This document shows, one piece after another, positions 25,424 to 33,954 of a DNA stretch of 64,000 nucleotides. The number at the start of each line of letters is the position of its first letter. The stretch's first letter is position 1. The position numbers were made by a program, and so were the translations under genes. The notes under the pieces were generated by a model. The model ran no database searches. It had not been told where the DNA came from and saw only the letters and a program-made list of their open reading frames with translations. Origin of the DNA: CALLPQ01 sp039819545 (GTDB taxonomy: Bacteria > Pseudomonadota > Alphaproteobacteria > Caulobacterales > Parvularculaceae); the NCBI GenBank assembly GCA_039819545.1, contig JBCBRS010000013.1, positions 34,161 to 98,160 on the forward strand. The letters are read 5' to 3'.

Positions 25424-26188
25424 TTAGCCCCGGCCCTTGATGATTTTTGCCACCAGATCCTGATCAACTTTCGCACGCGGTGCACCACCAGCAATCATTT
25501 CCTTGGCTTGCACGACCCACTCTTCTTTCTTGGCCTGGTCTGACACGCCCAACGCTTCAAACAGGGAGTCGCGTTTGTTTGGCTCAAGGCCCGCCAGTTG
25601 GGTGAGTTTTTCAATACCTTCCGCCTTCAGAGCGTCCGCCGTCTTTGGGCCGATGCCGTCGATCAAGACGATGAGATCAATGTCGTCTGCGAACCCGCCA
25701 CCCGCTTTTTTCTTCGCCGCCGAGGCCGATTCAACAATCGTAACGCTGCCGCCAGCCTTCTCAATGGCGGCGCGGGCCGTACCACTGGCATACGCCACGT
25801 GAACGTCAACTTTGGCGGTAATCTCACCAGTACCAAGCAGACGCAGGCCATCATGTTGGCGGCGCAGGACGCCCGTTTCCACGAGGCTTTCGGCGCTAAT
25901 CGGCTGACCGGCATCGACGCGGCCCGCATCAATAGCAGCCTGCAGACGGCCCACATTCAACTCAACAAATTTCAGACGATTTGGCTTATTAAAGCCGCGC
26001 TTTGGCAACCGCATGTAAAGGGGCATCTGGCCGCCTTCATAGGCGCGAATACCGCTGACGCCGGAGCGTGACTTTTGACCCTTGACGCCGCGTCCACCGG
26101 TTTTGCCCTTGCCAGAGCCAATACCACGGCCAATACGCTGGCGCTTTTTACGCGCGCCCGGATTATCGGAGAGATCTGAAAGTTTCAT
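25424..26188 (-). CDS. rplO: 50S ribosomal protein L15 with extra C-terminal domain shared with L3
   Basis: The first ~155 of 254 residues are a complete L15 (RIGRGIGSGKGKTGGRGVKGQ at 18-38, FNKPNRLKF, ITAKVDVHVAYASGTARAAIEKAGG), which stabilises the core of the large subunit. After an Ala/Lys linker comes an extension of ~95 residues: IDLIVLIDGIGPKTADALKAEG, then LFEALGV, KKEEWVVQAKEMIAG, PRAKVDQDLVAKI. Its first half resembles a helix-hairpin-helix (GIGPKT). The same module, about two-thirds identical, ends L3 in this genome. Normal L15 is ~145-165 residues. The frame is intact and the extension well-composed, so it is unlikely to be a sequencing error. Confidence 0.95.
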   Translation of the reverse strand: MKLSDLSDNPGARKKRQRIGRGIGSGKGKTGGRGVKGQKSRSGVSGIRAYEGGQMPLYMRLPKRGFNKPNRLKFVELNVGRLQAAIDAGRVDAGQPISAESLVETGVLRRQHDGLRLLGTGEITAKVDVHVAYASGTARAAIEKAGGSVTIVESASAAKKKAGGGFADDIDLIVLIDGIGPKTADALKAEGIEKLTQLAGLEPNKRDSLFEALGVSDQAKKEEWVVQAKEMIAGGAPRAKVDQDLVAKIIKGRG

Positions 26189-26254
26189 TTTTTTCCTCGA
26201 CTTTCGACGGGTGAGCCCCGCCTCGCCTTAATTGAAGGTCACACGACCTTTTCT

Positions 26255-26440
26255 TCAGTCTACGATTTCCACCAGGTGTGAAACCTTACGGATCATACCG
26301 CGTACGGAGGGTGTATCTTCAAGCTCGCGCACTCGGCCGATTTTGTTCAGGCCCAGACCCACAAGGGTCGCACGCTGGTCTTGGGGGCGGCGGATGGGGC
26401 TACCAGTCTGGCGCACCTTGATGGTTTTTGTCGCTGCCAT
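26255..26440 (-). CDS. rpmD: 50S ribosomal protein L30
   Basis: A 61-residue L30 (KTIKVRQTGSPIRRP...LVGLGLNKIGRVRELEDTPSVRGMIRKVSHLVEI). It has the usual bacterial length and position between rpsE (3 bp gap) and rplO (66 bp gap). Confidence 0.96.
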   Translation of the reverse strand: MAATKTIKVRQTGSPIRRPQDQRATLVGLGLNKIGRVRELEDTPSVRGMIRKVSHLVEIVD

Positions 26441-26443
26441 GAC

Positions 26444-27055
26444 TTAGGCTCCTTCTGCAGCCGCGGCGTCGCCCGCCTCAGTTGCGCTTTCGCCAGCGGC
26501 CATTTCGGCCTGCCGGCGCACAAGAATTTCTGACACTTTCTTACCACGCCGCGAGGCAATGGTGCGCGGGCTAGTCTGGTCGCGCAGTGCATCAAAGGTT
26601 GCGCGAACCATATTGTAGGGATTGGACGTGCCAATGGATTTTGCCACCACATCCTGAATACCCACGGTCTCAAAAATCGCACGCATGGGACCGCCGGCGA
26701 TGATACCGGTTCCTGGCGGTGCGGCGCGCAGAACAACTTTCCCTGCGCCATGGCGCCCACGCGCATCATGGTGCAACGTGCGGCCTTCACGAAGCGGTAC
26801 ACGGATCAAACTGCGTTTAGCGTCCTGGGTTGCCTTGCGAATGGCCTCTGGCACCTCACGGGCTTTACCCTTACCAAAGCCCACCCGGCCCTTTTGGTCA
26901 CCAACAACCACAAGCGCGGCAAAACCAAAGTTTTTACCACCCTTTACAACCTTGGCGACCCGATTGATTGCCACGAGCTTGTCAACAAACTCATCGCGCT
27001 CTTCGCGGTCATCTCTGCGGCCACGGCCCCGGCCTTTGCGTTCATCACGTGCCAT
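26444..27055 (-). CDS. rpsE: 30S ribosomal protein S5
   Basis: A 203-residue S5. The double-stranded RNA-binding-like domain begins DEFVDKLVAINRVAKVVKGGKNFGF; the C-terminal domain has GTGIIAGGPMRAIFETVGIQDVVAKSIGTSNPYNMVRATFDAL. It contributes to decoding fidelity and helicase activity at the mRNA entrance. A ~20-residue Ala/Glu tail follows the conserved part, and the N-terminus is Arg/Glu/Asp-rich. Confidence 0.97.
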   Translation of the reverse strand: MARDERKGRGRGRRDDREERDEFVDKLVAINRVAKVVKGGKNFGFAALVVVGDQKGRVGFGKGKAREVPEAIRKATQDAKRSLIRVPLREGRTLHHDARGRHGAGKVVLRAAPPGTGIIAGGPMRAIFETVGIQDVVAKSIGTSNPYNMVRATFDALRDQTSPRTIASRRGKKVSEILVRRQAEMAAGESATEAGDAAAAEGA

Positions 27056-27114
27056 AATAACTCCTCTGGGCGGTTGCCCGGCGCGCGCAGCGTGCGGCGC
27101 CCTGATTGTCTCGT

Positions 27115-27480
27115 TTAGAAATTCAAGCCCGCTTCACGCGCGGCCTCGGCCACGGCCTTGACCCGGCCATGATACATGTATCCGCCGCGGTCAAAGACGA
27201 CATCTTTGACGCCAGCTTTGATGGCGCGTTCCGCTGCAAGTTTGCCCACATGGGTGGCTGCCGCCACATTGGAGCCTGTGTCGATTGCGCCGCGCACATC
27301 GCCCTCAAGCGAAGAGGCAGCAGCGATCGTTTGGCCGTTCACATCGTCGATAATCTGTACCGAGATATTCTTGGACGAGCGAAAGACCGACAGACGCGGC
27401 CGGCCTTTATTGACTTTGGCAAGCCTATTGCGGACCCGGCCGCCACGACGCTTGAGCTTTGCTTTAACGGTATCAACCAT
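27115..27480 (-). CDS. rplR: 50S ribosomal protein L18
   Basis: A 121-residue L18 that binds 5S rRNA with L5 and L25. It has RNRLAKVNKGRPRLSVFRSSKNISVQIIDD and the C-terminal VVFDRGGYMYHGRVKAVAEAAREAGLNF. It lies between rplF and rpsE with ~60-bp gaps on both sides. Confidence 0.97.
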   Translation of the reverse strand: MVDTVKAKLKRRGGRVRNRLAKVNKGRPRLSVFRSSKNISVQIIDDVNGQTIAAASSLEGDVRGAIDTGSNVAAATHVGKLAAERAIKAGVKDVVFDRGGYMYHGRVKAVAEAAREAGLNF

Positions 27481-27540
27481 TTCGTTGTTTCCTTTAACAC
27501 CTGATATCCACCACGCGTAAACGCTGGCGGATCAACAGCA

Positions 27541-28074
27541 TTACTTTTTCTTACCTTCTTTGCGGAAGATATACTCACCTTCGTACCGCACGCCCTTACC
27601 TTTGTAAGGCTCTGGCGGACGGAAGGCTCGAATTTCGGCAGCAACCTGACCCACACGTTGCTTATCAATCCCGGTGATGATCACCTCGGTGGGCTTTGGT
27701 GCCTCAATTTTGATCCCATCAGGAATGGGGTAGTCAACGTCGTGCGAAAAACCAAGCGCTAGGCTCAAGCTGGAGCCCTTCATCTGTGCGCGGTAACCAA
27801 CACCTTCCAGCTGCAACCGCCGCGTAAAGGCGTTACTAACGCCCTCAATCAAATTCGCAATTTGAGTACGGCTCATCCCCCACATGGAGCGGGCCGCTTG
27901 GGATTTATCGACCGGTGTGATCACGACGGAACCATCGTCAATAGCGACCGTGCACAGTTCACTCACCGTAAAAGACTGCTCGCCCTTCGGGCCCTTCGCT
28001 TTTACGGTCTGACCGCTTACATCAACGGTCACACCGTTGGCAATCGGTACGGGTTTCTTACCAATACGGGACAT
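27541..28074 (-). CDS. rplF: 50S ribosomal protein L6
   Basis: A 177-residue L6 with the duplicated L6 fold: MSRIGKKPVPIANGVTVDV at the start and EPYKGKGVRYEGEYIFRKEGKKK at the end, the latter being the conserved rRNA-binding motif near the GTPase centre. Gaps to rpsH and rplR are about 60 bp. Confidence 0.97.
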   Translation of the reverse strand: MSRIGKKPVPIANGVTVDVSGQTVKAKGPKGEQSFTVSELCTVAIDDGSVVITPVDKSQAARSMWGMSRTQIANLIEGVSNAFTRRLQLEGVGYRAQMKGSSLSLALGFSHDVDYPIPDGIKIEAPKPTEVIITGIDKQRVGQVAAEIRAFRPPEPYKGKGVRYEGEYIFRKEGKKK

Positions 28075-28139
28075 AAGCCCATTCCTTCATCAAGTTCAGA
28101 CCGCTTCGTACACGATCTTTTTTGACACAACTGATCAGA

Positions 28140-28538
28140 TCAATAGACCTGACACAAAACTTCACCGCCCACATTGGCGTCACGCGCCGCCGCGTCGGAC
28201 ATCACGCCCTTTGGCGTCGAAATGATCGAAATACCAAGACCATTGCGCACTGGCGTCAGTTCGTTCACGGCGGTGTAAACCCGGCGGCCCGGTTTCGAAA
28301 TCCGCTTGATGGACTGAATAACCGGCGCGCCTTCAGCGTATTTGAGCTCGACCTCAAGCACAGGCTTCTCGCCTTCAAGCTCGACCCGGGTATAACCGCG
28401 AATATAGCCCTCGCCCTGCAACACATCGAGGACCCAGGCACGCAGCTTGGAGGCTGGTACAGTCAGGCTATCGTGGCGGCGCATTTGCGCATTGCGGATA
28501 CGGGTGATCAGATCGCCCACAGGATCATTGATTGGCAT
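28140..28538 (-). CDS. rpsH: 30S ribosomal protein S8
   Basis: A 132-residue S8 (MPINDPVGDLITRIRNAQMRRH...GLGISIISTPKGVMSDAAARDANVGGEVLCQVY). It is a primary 16S rRNA-binding protein in the central domain. In E. coli S8 represses the spc operon by binding its mRNA at rplE; no such site was checked here. Confidence 0.97.
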   Translation of the reverse strand: MPINDPVGDLITRIRNAQMRRHDSLTVPASKLRAWVLDVLQGEGYIRGYTRVELEGEKPVLEVELKYAEGAPVIQSIKRISKPGRRVYTAVNELTPVRNGLGISIISTPKGVMSDAAARDANVGGEVLCQVY

Positions 28539-28551
28539 TTGTCCTGCTCCC

Positions 28552-28857
28552 TTACCAGCTTGATTTCACGAGGCCGGGAATTTTCCCGTCCGAACCCAGT
28601 TGCCGCAGGGCAATCCGCGACATTTGTAGCTTGCGATAGAAGCCACGCGGGCGACCGGTAACGAGGCACCGGTTGCGGATACGCGTCTTAGACGAATTGC
28701 GTGGCAATTCCGCCAGCTTCAGCGACGCCGCAAACTTTTCATCCGCAGGCGTATTTTCGTCGCGGATGATTGTTTTGAGCGCGGCGCGCTTTTCTTCATA
28801 CTTCTTGGCCATACGCCGTCTTTTAAGATCGCGCTCGACCATTGCCTTCTTTGCCAT
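28552..28857 (-). CDS. rpsN: 30S ribosomal protein S14
   Basis: A 101-residue, zinc-free S14 of the long type, ending RPRGFYRKLQMSRIALRQLGSDGKIPGLVKSSW. I start at the ATG at 28857 (MAKKAMVERDLKRRRMAKKY), preceded by GGAGGTACC; a longer frame upstream is not supported. It lacks the CxxC motifs of the short zinc form. Confidence 0.96.
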   Translation of the reverse strand: MAKKAMVERDLKRRRMAKKYEEKRAALKTIIRDENTPADEKFAASLKLAELPRNSSKTRIRNRCLVTGRPRGFYRKLQMSRIALRQLGSDGKIPGLVKSSW

Positions 28858-28927
28858 TTGGTACCTCCGTTGAAACCGGTTTCTCCCAATGCCCCGCATC
28901 GGCAGACCTGGCTTCGATTGGCCTAAA

Positions 28928-29488
28928 TTACTTGCGGAACGGGAAGTTGAATTCCTTCAACAACGCCCGCGCCTGATCGTCGTTCTTGGCGGTTGTGCAC
29001 ACGACAATGTCCATGCCCCGGATCTTGTCGACTTTGTCATAGTCAATCTCGGGAAAAACAATCTGTTCTTTCAGGCCCATGGCGTAGTTGCCCCGACCGT
29101 CAAAGCTCTTGCCATTCAGCCCGCGAAAATCCCGTACGCGCGGCAGGGCGATCGTCACGAGCCGATCGATAAATTCGTACATGCGATCCTTGCGCAGCGT
29201 AACCTTCACGCCGATGGCCATATCCTCACGCAGTTTGAAGCCAGCGATCGATTTCTTCGCTTTGGTCACAACCGGCTTTTGACCGGCGATCAGTTCAAGA
29301 TCCTTATAGGCAGCCTCAACGGCTTTGCGGTCGTTGACCGCATCGCCGACGCCCATATTGATTACGACTTTTTCGAGTCGCGGCATCATCATCACGTTCG
29401 AGTAGCTGAACGTCTCTTGCATCTTACCTTTGATGACGTCGGTATAGAGCGTCTTCAACCGGGGGGTATATATTGCTGCTTCAGCCAT
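28928..29488 (-). CDS. rplE: 50S ribosomal protein L5
   Basis: A 186-residue L5 that binds 5S rRNA and contacts S13 and the P-site tRNA. It shows SNVMMMPRLEKVVINMGVGDAVNDRK, AGQKPVVTKAKKSIAGFKLRE and the end EFNFPFRK. It overlaps rplX by 8 bp. Confidence 0.97.
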   Translation of the reverse strand: MAEAAIYTPRLKTLYTDVIKGKMQETFSYSNVMMMPRLEKVVINMGVGDAVNDRKAVEAAYKDLELIAGQKPVVTKAKKSIAGFKLREDMAIGVKVTLRKDRMYEFIDRLVTIALPRVRDFRGLNGKSFDGRGNYAMGLKEQIVFPEIDYDKVDKIRGMDIVVCTTAKNDDQARALLKEFNFPFRK

Positions 29489-29798
29489 CGATCACCTCAC
29501 CGGACGCTTTGGCAACCCGTACTTTGGTGCCGTCGTCCTGAACCTTAAATCCTACCCGTGTGGCCTTACCCGTGGACGGGTCCTTCAACGCCACGTTCGA
29601 GATATGTAATTTTGCTTCGCGCGAAATAATACCGCCTTGGGTTTGCGGCGTCTGTTTCTGGTGCTTACGCACCATATTGACGCCGCTCACGGTGATGCGG
29701 TCTTCGCGCGGATGTACGGCCAATACACTGCCTTCCATGCCCCGGTCCTTACCGGCCAGCACGATGACTTTGTCGCCTTTTTTAATCTTCGCCGCCAT
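29481..29798 (-). CDS. rplX: 50S ribosomal protein L24
   Basis: A 105-residue L24, an assembly-initiating protein. The KOW motif is at residues 5-31 (IKKGDKVIVLAGKDRGMEGSVLAV), followed by VSGVNMVRKHQKQTPQTQGGI. It overlaps rplE and lies 57 bp after rplN. Confidence 0.97.
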   Translation of the reverse strand: MAAKIKKGDKVIVLAGKDRGMEGSVLAVHPREDRITVSGVNMVRKHQKQTPQTQGGIISREAKLHISNVALKDPSTGKATRVGFKVQDDGTKVRVAKASGEVIDG

Positions 29799-29855
29799 AG
29801 CTCACTCTTTTCTTCACCGGCCCAATATCTGCGCCGGACCTAAACCTGCCGCCCG

Positions 29856-30224
29856 TCAAAGAACTTCCGGGGCCAGAGATACGATTTTCATATGCTGCGC
29901 CGCGCGTAATTCGCGGGTGACCGGACCAAAGATCCGTGTACCCACGGGTTCCTTGTTGGCGTTGACCAGCACGGCTGCATTCCGGTCAAACCGGATGACC
30001 GAGCCGTCGCGGCGAATAATGTCTTTGGCCGTGCGCACCACAACGGCTTTCATAACCGCGCCTTTTTTAACCCGGCCCCGGGGCGCCGCTTCCTTCACGG
30101 ACACAACGATAATATCGCCGACACCGGCATATTTGCGTTTTGCGCCGCCCAGGACCTTGATGCACTGCACCCGCTTGGCACCTGAATTGTCCGCCACATC
30201 CAACACTGTCTGCATCTGGATCAT
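29856..30224 (-). CDS. rplN: 50S ribosomal protein L14
   Basis: A 122-residue L14 (MIQMQTVLDVADNSGAKRVQCIKVLGG... RRDGSVIRFDRNAAVLVNANKEPVGTRIFGPVTREL). It forms an intersubunit bridge. A 97-bp gap separates it from rpsQ. Confidence 0.97.
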   Translation of the reverse strand: MIQMQTVLDVADNSGAKRVQCIKVLGGAKRKYAGVGDIIVVSVKEAAPRGRVKKGAVMKAVVVRTAKDIIRRDGSVIRFDRNAAVLVNANKEPVGTRIFGPVTRELRAAQHMKIVSLAPEVL

Positions 30225-30321
30225 CGCGATCCTCCTTCAAGGGCCTGGGCCCTTCTTCATTTCATCTCGAATACCCGGTACCGCCGTCAACAGCCGACCC
30301 GAATACGTCTTTAATTCGTTT

Positions 30322-30564
30322 TTATCCCTTGGACCCGGCGCCGATCACTTCCCAGCGCTTGAGCTTCGACTTTGGGGCACATTCTTGAATGCGTACCAGG
30401 TCGCCGGGCTTGTACTCGTTTGCCTCATCATGGGCATGGTAACGCTTGGACCGACGCACGGTTTTTTTCAGTAGCGGGTGCGTGAAAACACGATCTATCC
30501 GGACAACGACGGTTTTCTCGCCCTTGTCGCTGACTACCGGTCCCTGCAAAATTCGCTTTGGCAT
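30322..30564 (-). CDS. rpsQ: 30S ribosomal protein S17
   Basis: An 80-residue S17 with the OB fold. VVSDKGEKTVVVRIDRVFTHPLLKKTVRRSKRYHAHDE and GDLVRIQECAPKSKLKRWEV are the conserved blocks. It binds 16S rRNA early in assembly. Confidence 0.96.
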   Translation of the reverse strand: MPKRILQGPVVSDKGEKTVVVRIDRVFTHPLLKKTVRRSKRYHAHDEANEYKPGDLVRIQECAPKSKLKRWEVIGAGSKG

Positions 30565-30609
30565 ACTCTTGTTCCTCTCAGACCCGGCGGGTCGCTACAG
30601 CATCGCTGC

Positions 30610-30807
30610 TCAAGCGTCCGCGCTGACCCGCTCCGTCAAAATGGTTTTGATCCGCGCGATATCCTTGCGAACCATGGCAATCCGGTCGGTTTTCTCCAGC
30701 TGGCCCGTGGCCCCCTGAAACCGCAGATTGAACTGCTCTTTTTTTAGCTGAAGAAGTTTGTCTTTCAGCTCGTCAATGGACAGGTCCCGTACTTCTGACG
30801 CTTTCAT
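30610..30807 (-). CDS. rpmC: 50S ribosomal protein L29
   Basis: A 65-residue L29, two long helices (DELKDKLLQLKKEQFNLRFQ and RKDIARIKTILTER). It sits near the peptide exit where nascent chains meet SRP and trigger factor. It is 9 bp after rplP. Confidence 0.96.
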   Translation of the reverse strand: MKASEVRDLSIDELKDKLLQLKKEQFNLRFQGATGQLEKTDRIAMVRKDIARIKTILTERVSADA

Positions 30808-30816
30808 TGATCGCTC

Positions 30817-31230
30817 CTATTCGCCGATGCGGCGCACGATGCGCGTCTTGATGGGCAGTTTTGCGGCGCCCAATTCCAGAGCTTCGCGCGCCACGTCTTC
30901 CGGCACGCCATCAATCTCAAACATAATCCGACCGGGCTTCACCCGCGCCGCCCAATATTCCGGCGAGCCTTTGCCTTTACCCATCCGGACTTCGGTTGGT
31001 TTCTTCGATACCGGTACATCGGGGAAGATGCGGATCCAGACCCGCCCAGCCCGTTTCATGGCCCGTGTAATCGCCCGGCGTGTCGCCTCGATCTGACGCG
31101 AGGTAATCCGCTCCGGCTCCAAAGCCTTCAGGCCATGGCTCCCGAAATTCAGATCGGTGCCGCCTTTGGCGTTCCCCTTGATCCGGCCTTTATGCTGTTT
31201 GCGGAACTTTGTCCGTTTTGGCTGCAGCAT
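30817..31230 (-). CDS. rplP: 50S ribosomal protein L16
   Basis: A 137-residue L16 (MLQPKRTKFRKQHKGRIKGNAKGG ... ARVKPGRIMFEIDGVPEDVAREALELGAAKLPIKTRIV). It lies near the A site and peptidyl-transferase centre; its arginine in the MGKGKGSPEYW loop is hydroxylated in E. coli. The gap to rpsC is 119 bp. Confidence 0.97.
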   Translation of the reverse strand: MLQPKRTKFRKQHKGRIKGNAKGGTDLNFGSHGLKALEPERITSRQIEATRRAITRAMKRAGRVWIRIFPDVPVSKKPTEVRMGKGKGSPEYWAARVKPGRIMFEIDGVPEDVAREALELGAAKLPIKTRIVRRIGE

Positions 31231-31349
31231 TTTCTATTCTCCAGTTTCCAACCGCGCCCGATGCGCCGTGGAAGCAATTCCATCACTCTAGGCGGTACCC
31301 GGATGGTATCCGCTCAACTCTTTGTTAGCGGCAGAGCGCCGCCTGTATT

Positions 31350-32066
31350 CTAATTCGGCCGCGGCCCGCGACGTTCACCGCCGCCAACCGATCCGGTTTG
31401 CGCTTCGATGATCCGGCGTTCCTGCGCCATGGGATCATGTTCCATGATCTCGCCTTTGAAGATCCAGACCTTGCAGCCGATTGCGCCATAGGTCGTGCGC
31501 GCCGTCGCCGTACCATAGTCGATGTCCGCGCGCAGCGTGTGAAGCGGCACCCGCCCTTCGCGGTACCATTCCATCCGCGCAATTTCCGCGCCGCCAAGGC
31601 GACCCGATACATTACAGCGAATGCCCAACGCACCCATACGCTGCGCCGTCTGCATGGCGCGTTTCATGGCCCGGCGGAACGCAACCCGGCGCTCCAGCTG
31701 CTGCGCGATATTGTCGGCAACCAACGTCGCGTCGATTTCCGGCTTCCGGATTTCAACGATGTTCAGAAACGTCTCGGACGATGAAATCTTGCTCAGCTCC
31801 AGACGCAGCTTCTCAATGTCCGCGCCTTTTTTTCCGATCACAACGCCAGGGCGCGCCGTGTAAATCGTCACTCGGCATTTCTTGTGGGGACGCTCAATAA
31901 TGATGCGCGAGATACCGGCGGCTTTAAGCTTTTTCTCAAGAAAAGCACGAATGGCCAAGTCTTCATGGAGAAGATCGCCATAGACCCCTTTATCCGCGTA
32001 CCACCGTGAATCCCACGTGCGGTTAACACCAAGGCGCAAACCAATCGGGTTTACTTTCTGACCCAT
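31350..32066 (-). CDS. rpsC: 30S ribosomal protein S3
   Basis: A 238-residue S3. A KH domain (ARPGVVIGKKGADIEKLRLEL, about residues 72-92) is followed by the S3 C-terminal domain (QLERRVAFRRAMKRAMQTAQR...YGVIGCKVWI-like segment YGAIGCKVWIFKGEI). It lines the mRNA entry tunnel. It overlaps the rplV stop by one base. Confidence 0.97.
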   Translation of the reverse strand: MGQKVNPIGLRLGVNRTWDSRWYADKGVYGDLLHEDLAIRAFLEKKLKAAGISRIIIERPHKKCRVTIYTARPGVVIGKKGADIEKLRLELSKISSSETFLNIVEIRKPEIDATLVADNIAQQLERRVAFRRAMKRAMQTAQRMGALGIRCNVSGRLGGAEIARMEWYREGRVPLHTLRADIDYGTATARTTYGAIGCKVWIFKGEIMEHDPMAQERRIIEAQTGSVGGGERRGPRPN

Positions 32067-32446
32067 CAGGCGGCCTCCTCAACTTCTTTGACAACAATCG
32101 TCAGTTCGGCAAACGGCTTCAAAATTTTGCCAACCCGGCCACGCGCGCGCGGACGAAACCGTTTCATCACCATGTTCTTGCCCACAAACGCCTGATCAAC
32201 AACAAGCGCGTCGATATCGAGGTCATGATTATTTTCGGCGTTGGCAATGGCGCTTTCGAGCACTTTTTTAACGTCACCCGAAATCCGCTTGCGTGAGAAT
32301 TCGAGGTCAGCCAACGCCTTATCAACCTTCTTGCCACGGATCATTTGCGCCACCAAATTCAGTTTCTGGGGCGAAATCCGTACCATGCGCGCTTTCGCCA
32401 TGGCCTGATTGTCGGCAACACGCCGTGGGTTTTTCTGCTTACCCAT
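32066..32446 (-). CDS. rplV: 50S ribosomal protein L22
   Basis: A 126-residue L22, whose hairpin reaches into the exit tunnel (macrolide contact). I start at the ATG at 32446 (MGKQKNPRRVADNQAMAKARM), not at the earlier in-frame codon. LVAQMIRGKKVDKALADLEF and FRPRARGRVGKILKPFAELTIVV are typical. Confidence 0.96.
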   Translation of the reverse strand: MGKQKNPRRVADNQAMAKARMVRISPQKLNLVAQMIRGKKVDKALADLEFSRKRISGDVKKVLESAIANAENNHDLDIDALVVDQAFVGKNMVMKRFRPRARGRVGKILKPFAELTIVVKEVEEAA

Positions 32447-32450
32447 GGTG

Positions 32451-32729
32451 CTACTTCCTCTTCGCTTTTTTATCCGCACCGTGACCGTAATAAGTCCGGG
32501 TCGGCGAAAATTCACCAAGCTTGTGGCCAACCATATCTTCGGTCACATGAACCGGGACAAACTTCTGACCATTGTAAACATTGAAGGTCAGGCCAACGAA
32601 TTGCGGCAGAATAGTCGAACGACGGGACCAGGTCTTAATCCCCCCTTTATGACCACCCCCTTGCGCAGCATCCGCCTTGGTCAGCAGATACCGGTCCACA
32701 AATGGGCCTTTCCAAACAGAACGTGACAT
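32451..32729 (-). CDS. rpsS: 30S ribosomal protein S19
   Basis: A 92-residue S19 (MSRSVWKGPFVDRYLL ... WSRRSTILPQFVGLTFNVYNG ... VGHKLGEFSPTRTYYGH). It forms a complex with S13 in the head of the small subunit. It lies 4 bp before rplV. Confidence 0.97.
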   Translation of the reverse strand: MSRSVWKGPFVDRYLLTKADAAQGGGHKGGIKTWSRRSTILPQFVGLTFNVYNGQKFVPVHVTEDMVGHKLGEFSPTRTYYGHGADKKAKRK

Positions 32730-32750
32730 AGCGTACTCTCCAATCGCGCC

Positions 32751-33584
32751 TTACTTCTTGCGTGCGTGACGCGAGCGAATAATGAATTTATCGGTTTGCT
32801 TATTCTTGCGGGTGCGCGCGCCCTTGGTGGGTTTACCCCAGGGGCTGACTGGGTGACGACCACCGGAGGTCCGACCCTCACCACCACCATGCGGGTGATC
32901 AACCGGGTTCATCACAACACCGCGTACGGATGGTCGCTTGCCAAGGTGGCGGTTACGACCGGCCTTGCCCAAATTCTGGTTCATGTGATCAGCGTTTGAG
33001 ACAGCACCAATTGTTGCCATGCAGGCACCGGGGATCAGGCGGACTTCACCGGACTGCAACCGAACCTGTGCCATATTGCCGTCACGGCCTACCAGCTGCG
33101 CGTAGGTACCCGCCGAACGCGCAATCTGCGCACCCTTCTCTGGCTTCATTTCGATATTGTGGATGATCGTCCCCACAGGGATGTTCTTCAGGGGCATGGC
33201 ATTGCCCGGCTTCACGTCAACCTTGTCACCAGCAATCACGCGGTCCCCAACCGCCAGACGCTGGGGTGCGATGATGTAGGAAAGCTCGCCATCAAGATAT
33301 TTCACCAGCGCGATAAAGGCCGTGCGGTTCGGATCATATTCCAGCCGCTCTACCTTGGCCTCAACGCCGAATTTCCGTCGCTTGAAGTCAACCTTCCGAT
33401 AGGTCTTCTTCGCGCCGCCACCCCGCCGCCGCATGGTGATGCGCCCGGTATTGTTGCGACCGGCCTTGGATTGCAGGCCCTCGGTCAGCGTTTTTTCTGG
33501 CTTTCCGCTCCACAATTCGCTGCGATCAACCAGCACAAGCTGGCGCCGCGACGGCGAGGTGGGGTTGAATTTCTTTAAGGCCAT
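32751..33584 (-). CDS. rplB: 50S ribosomal protein L2
   Basis: A 277-residue L2 needed for subunit association and near the peptidyl-transferase centre. RNNTGRITMRRRGGGAKKTYR, VKPGNAMPLKNIPVGTIIHNIEM and the conserved GVVMNPVDHPHGGGEGRTSGGRHPVSPWG (with the essential histidine) are intact. Confidence 0.97.
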   Translation of the reverse strand: MALKKFNPTSPSRRQLVLVDRSELWSGKPEKTLTEGLQSKAGRNNTGRITMRRRGGGAKKTYRKVDFKRRKFGVEAKVERLEYDPNRTAFIALVKYLDGELSYIIAPQRLAVGDRVIAGDKVDVKPGNAMPLKNIPVGTIIHNIEMKPEKGAQIARSAGTYAQLVGRDGNMAQVRLQSGEVRLIPGACMATIGAVSNADHMNQNLGKAGRNRHLGKRPSVRGVVMNPVDHPHGGGEGRTSGGRHPVSPWGKPTKGARTRKNKQTDKFIIRSRHARKK

Positions 33585-33657
33585 AATCTTATTCCGTATC
33601 CGGCGTTATTCTTGTGTGCGCTCGCCACCAAAGCGTGGCGGTCAGCAAAGCCTCGTC

Positions 33658-33954
33658 CTAGAGTCCCGTTGAGACGTCGATTGAATGACCGTCCGCAAGG
33701 GTGACGATCGCTTTTTTAACGGTAGAACGCGTATACCGGTTGCCCCGGAACATTTTGCGCTTGCCCTTCACCCGCAATGTGTTCACCGCCTTGACCTTCA
33801 CATTGAACAGACCTTCCACAGCAGCGGAGATATCTGTCTTTGTCGCGTCCAAAGGTACGCGAAAGACGACCTGGTTATTCTCACCAGCCATTGTCGATTT
33901 TTCCGTGATGACCGGCGCCAGTAGCGTGTCATAGAACTTTTCGGTCACGCTCAT
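33658..33954 (-). CDS. rplW: 50S ribosomal protein L23
   Basis: A 98-residue L23 at the exit-tunnel mouth, the docking site for trigger factor and SRP. APVITEKSTMAGENNQVVFRV and FNVKVKAVNTLRVKGKRKMFRGNRYTRS are recognisable. It overlaps rplD by 4 bp. Confidence 0.97.
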   Translation of the reverse strand: MSVTEKFYDTLLAPVITEKSTMAGENNQVVFRVPLDATKTDISAAVEGLFNVKVKAVNTLRVKGKRKMFRGNRYTRSTVKKAIVTLADGHSIDVSTGL

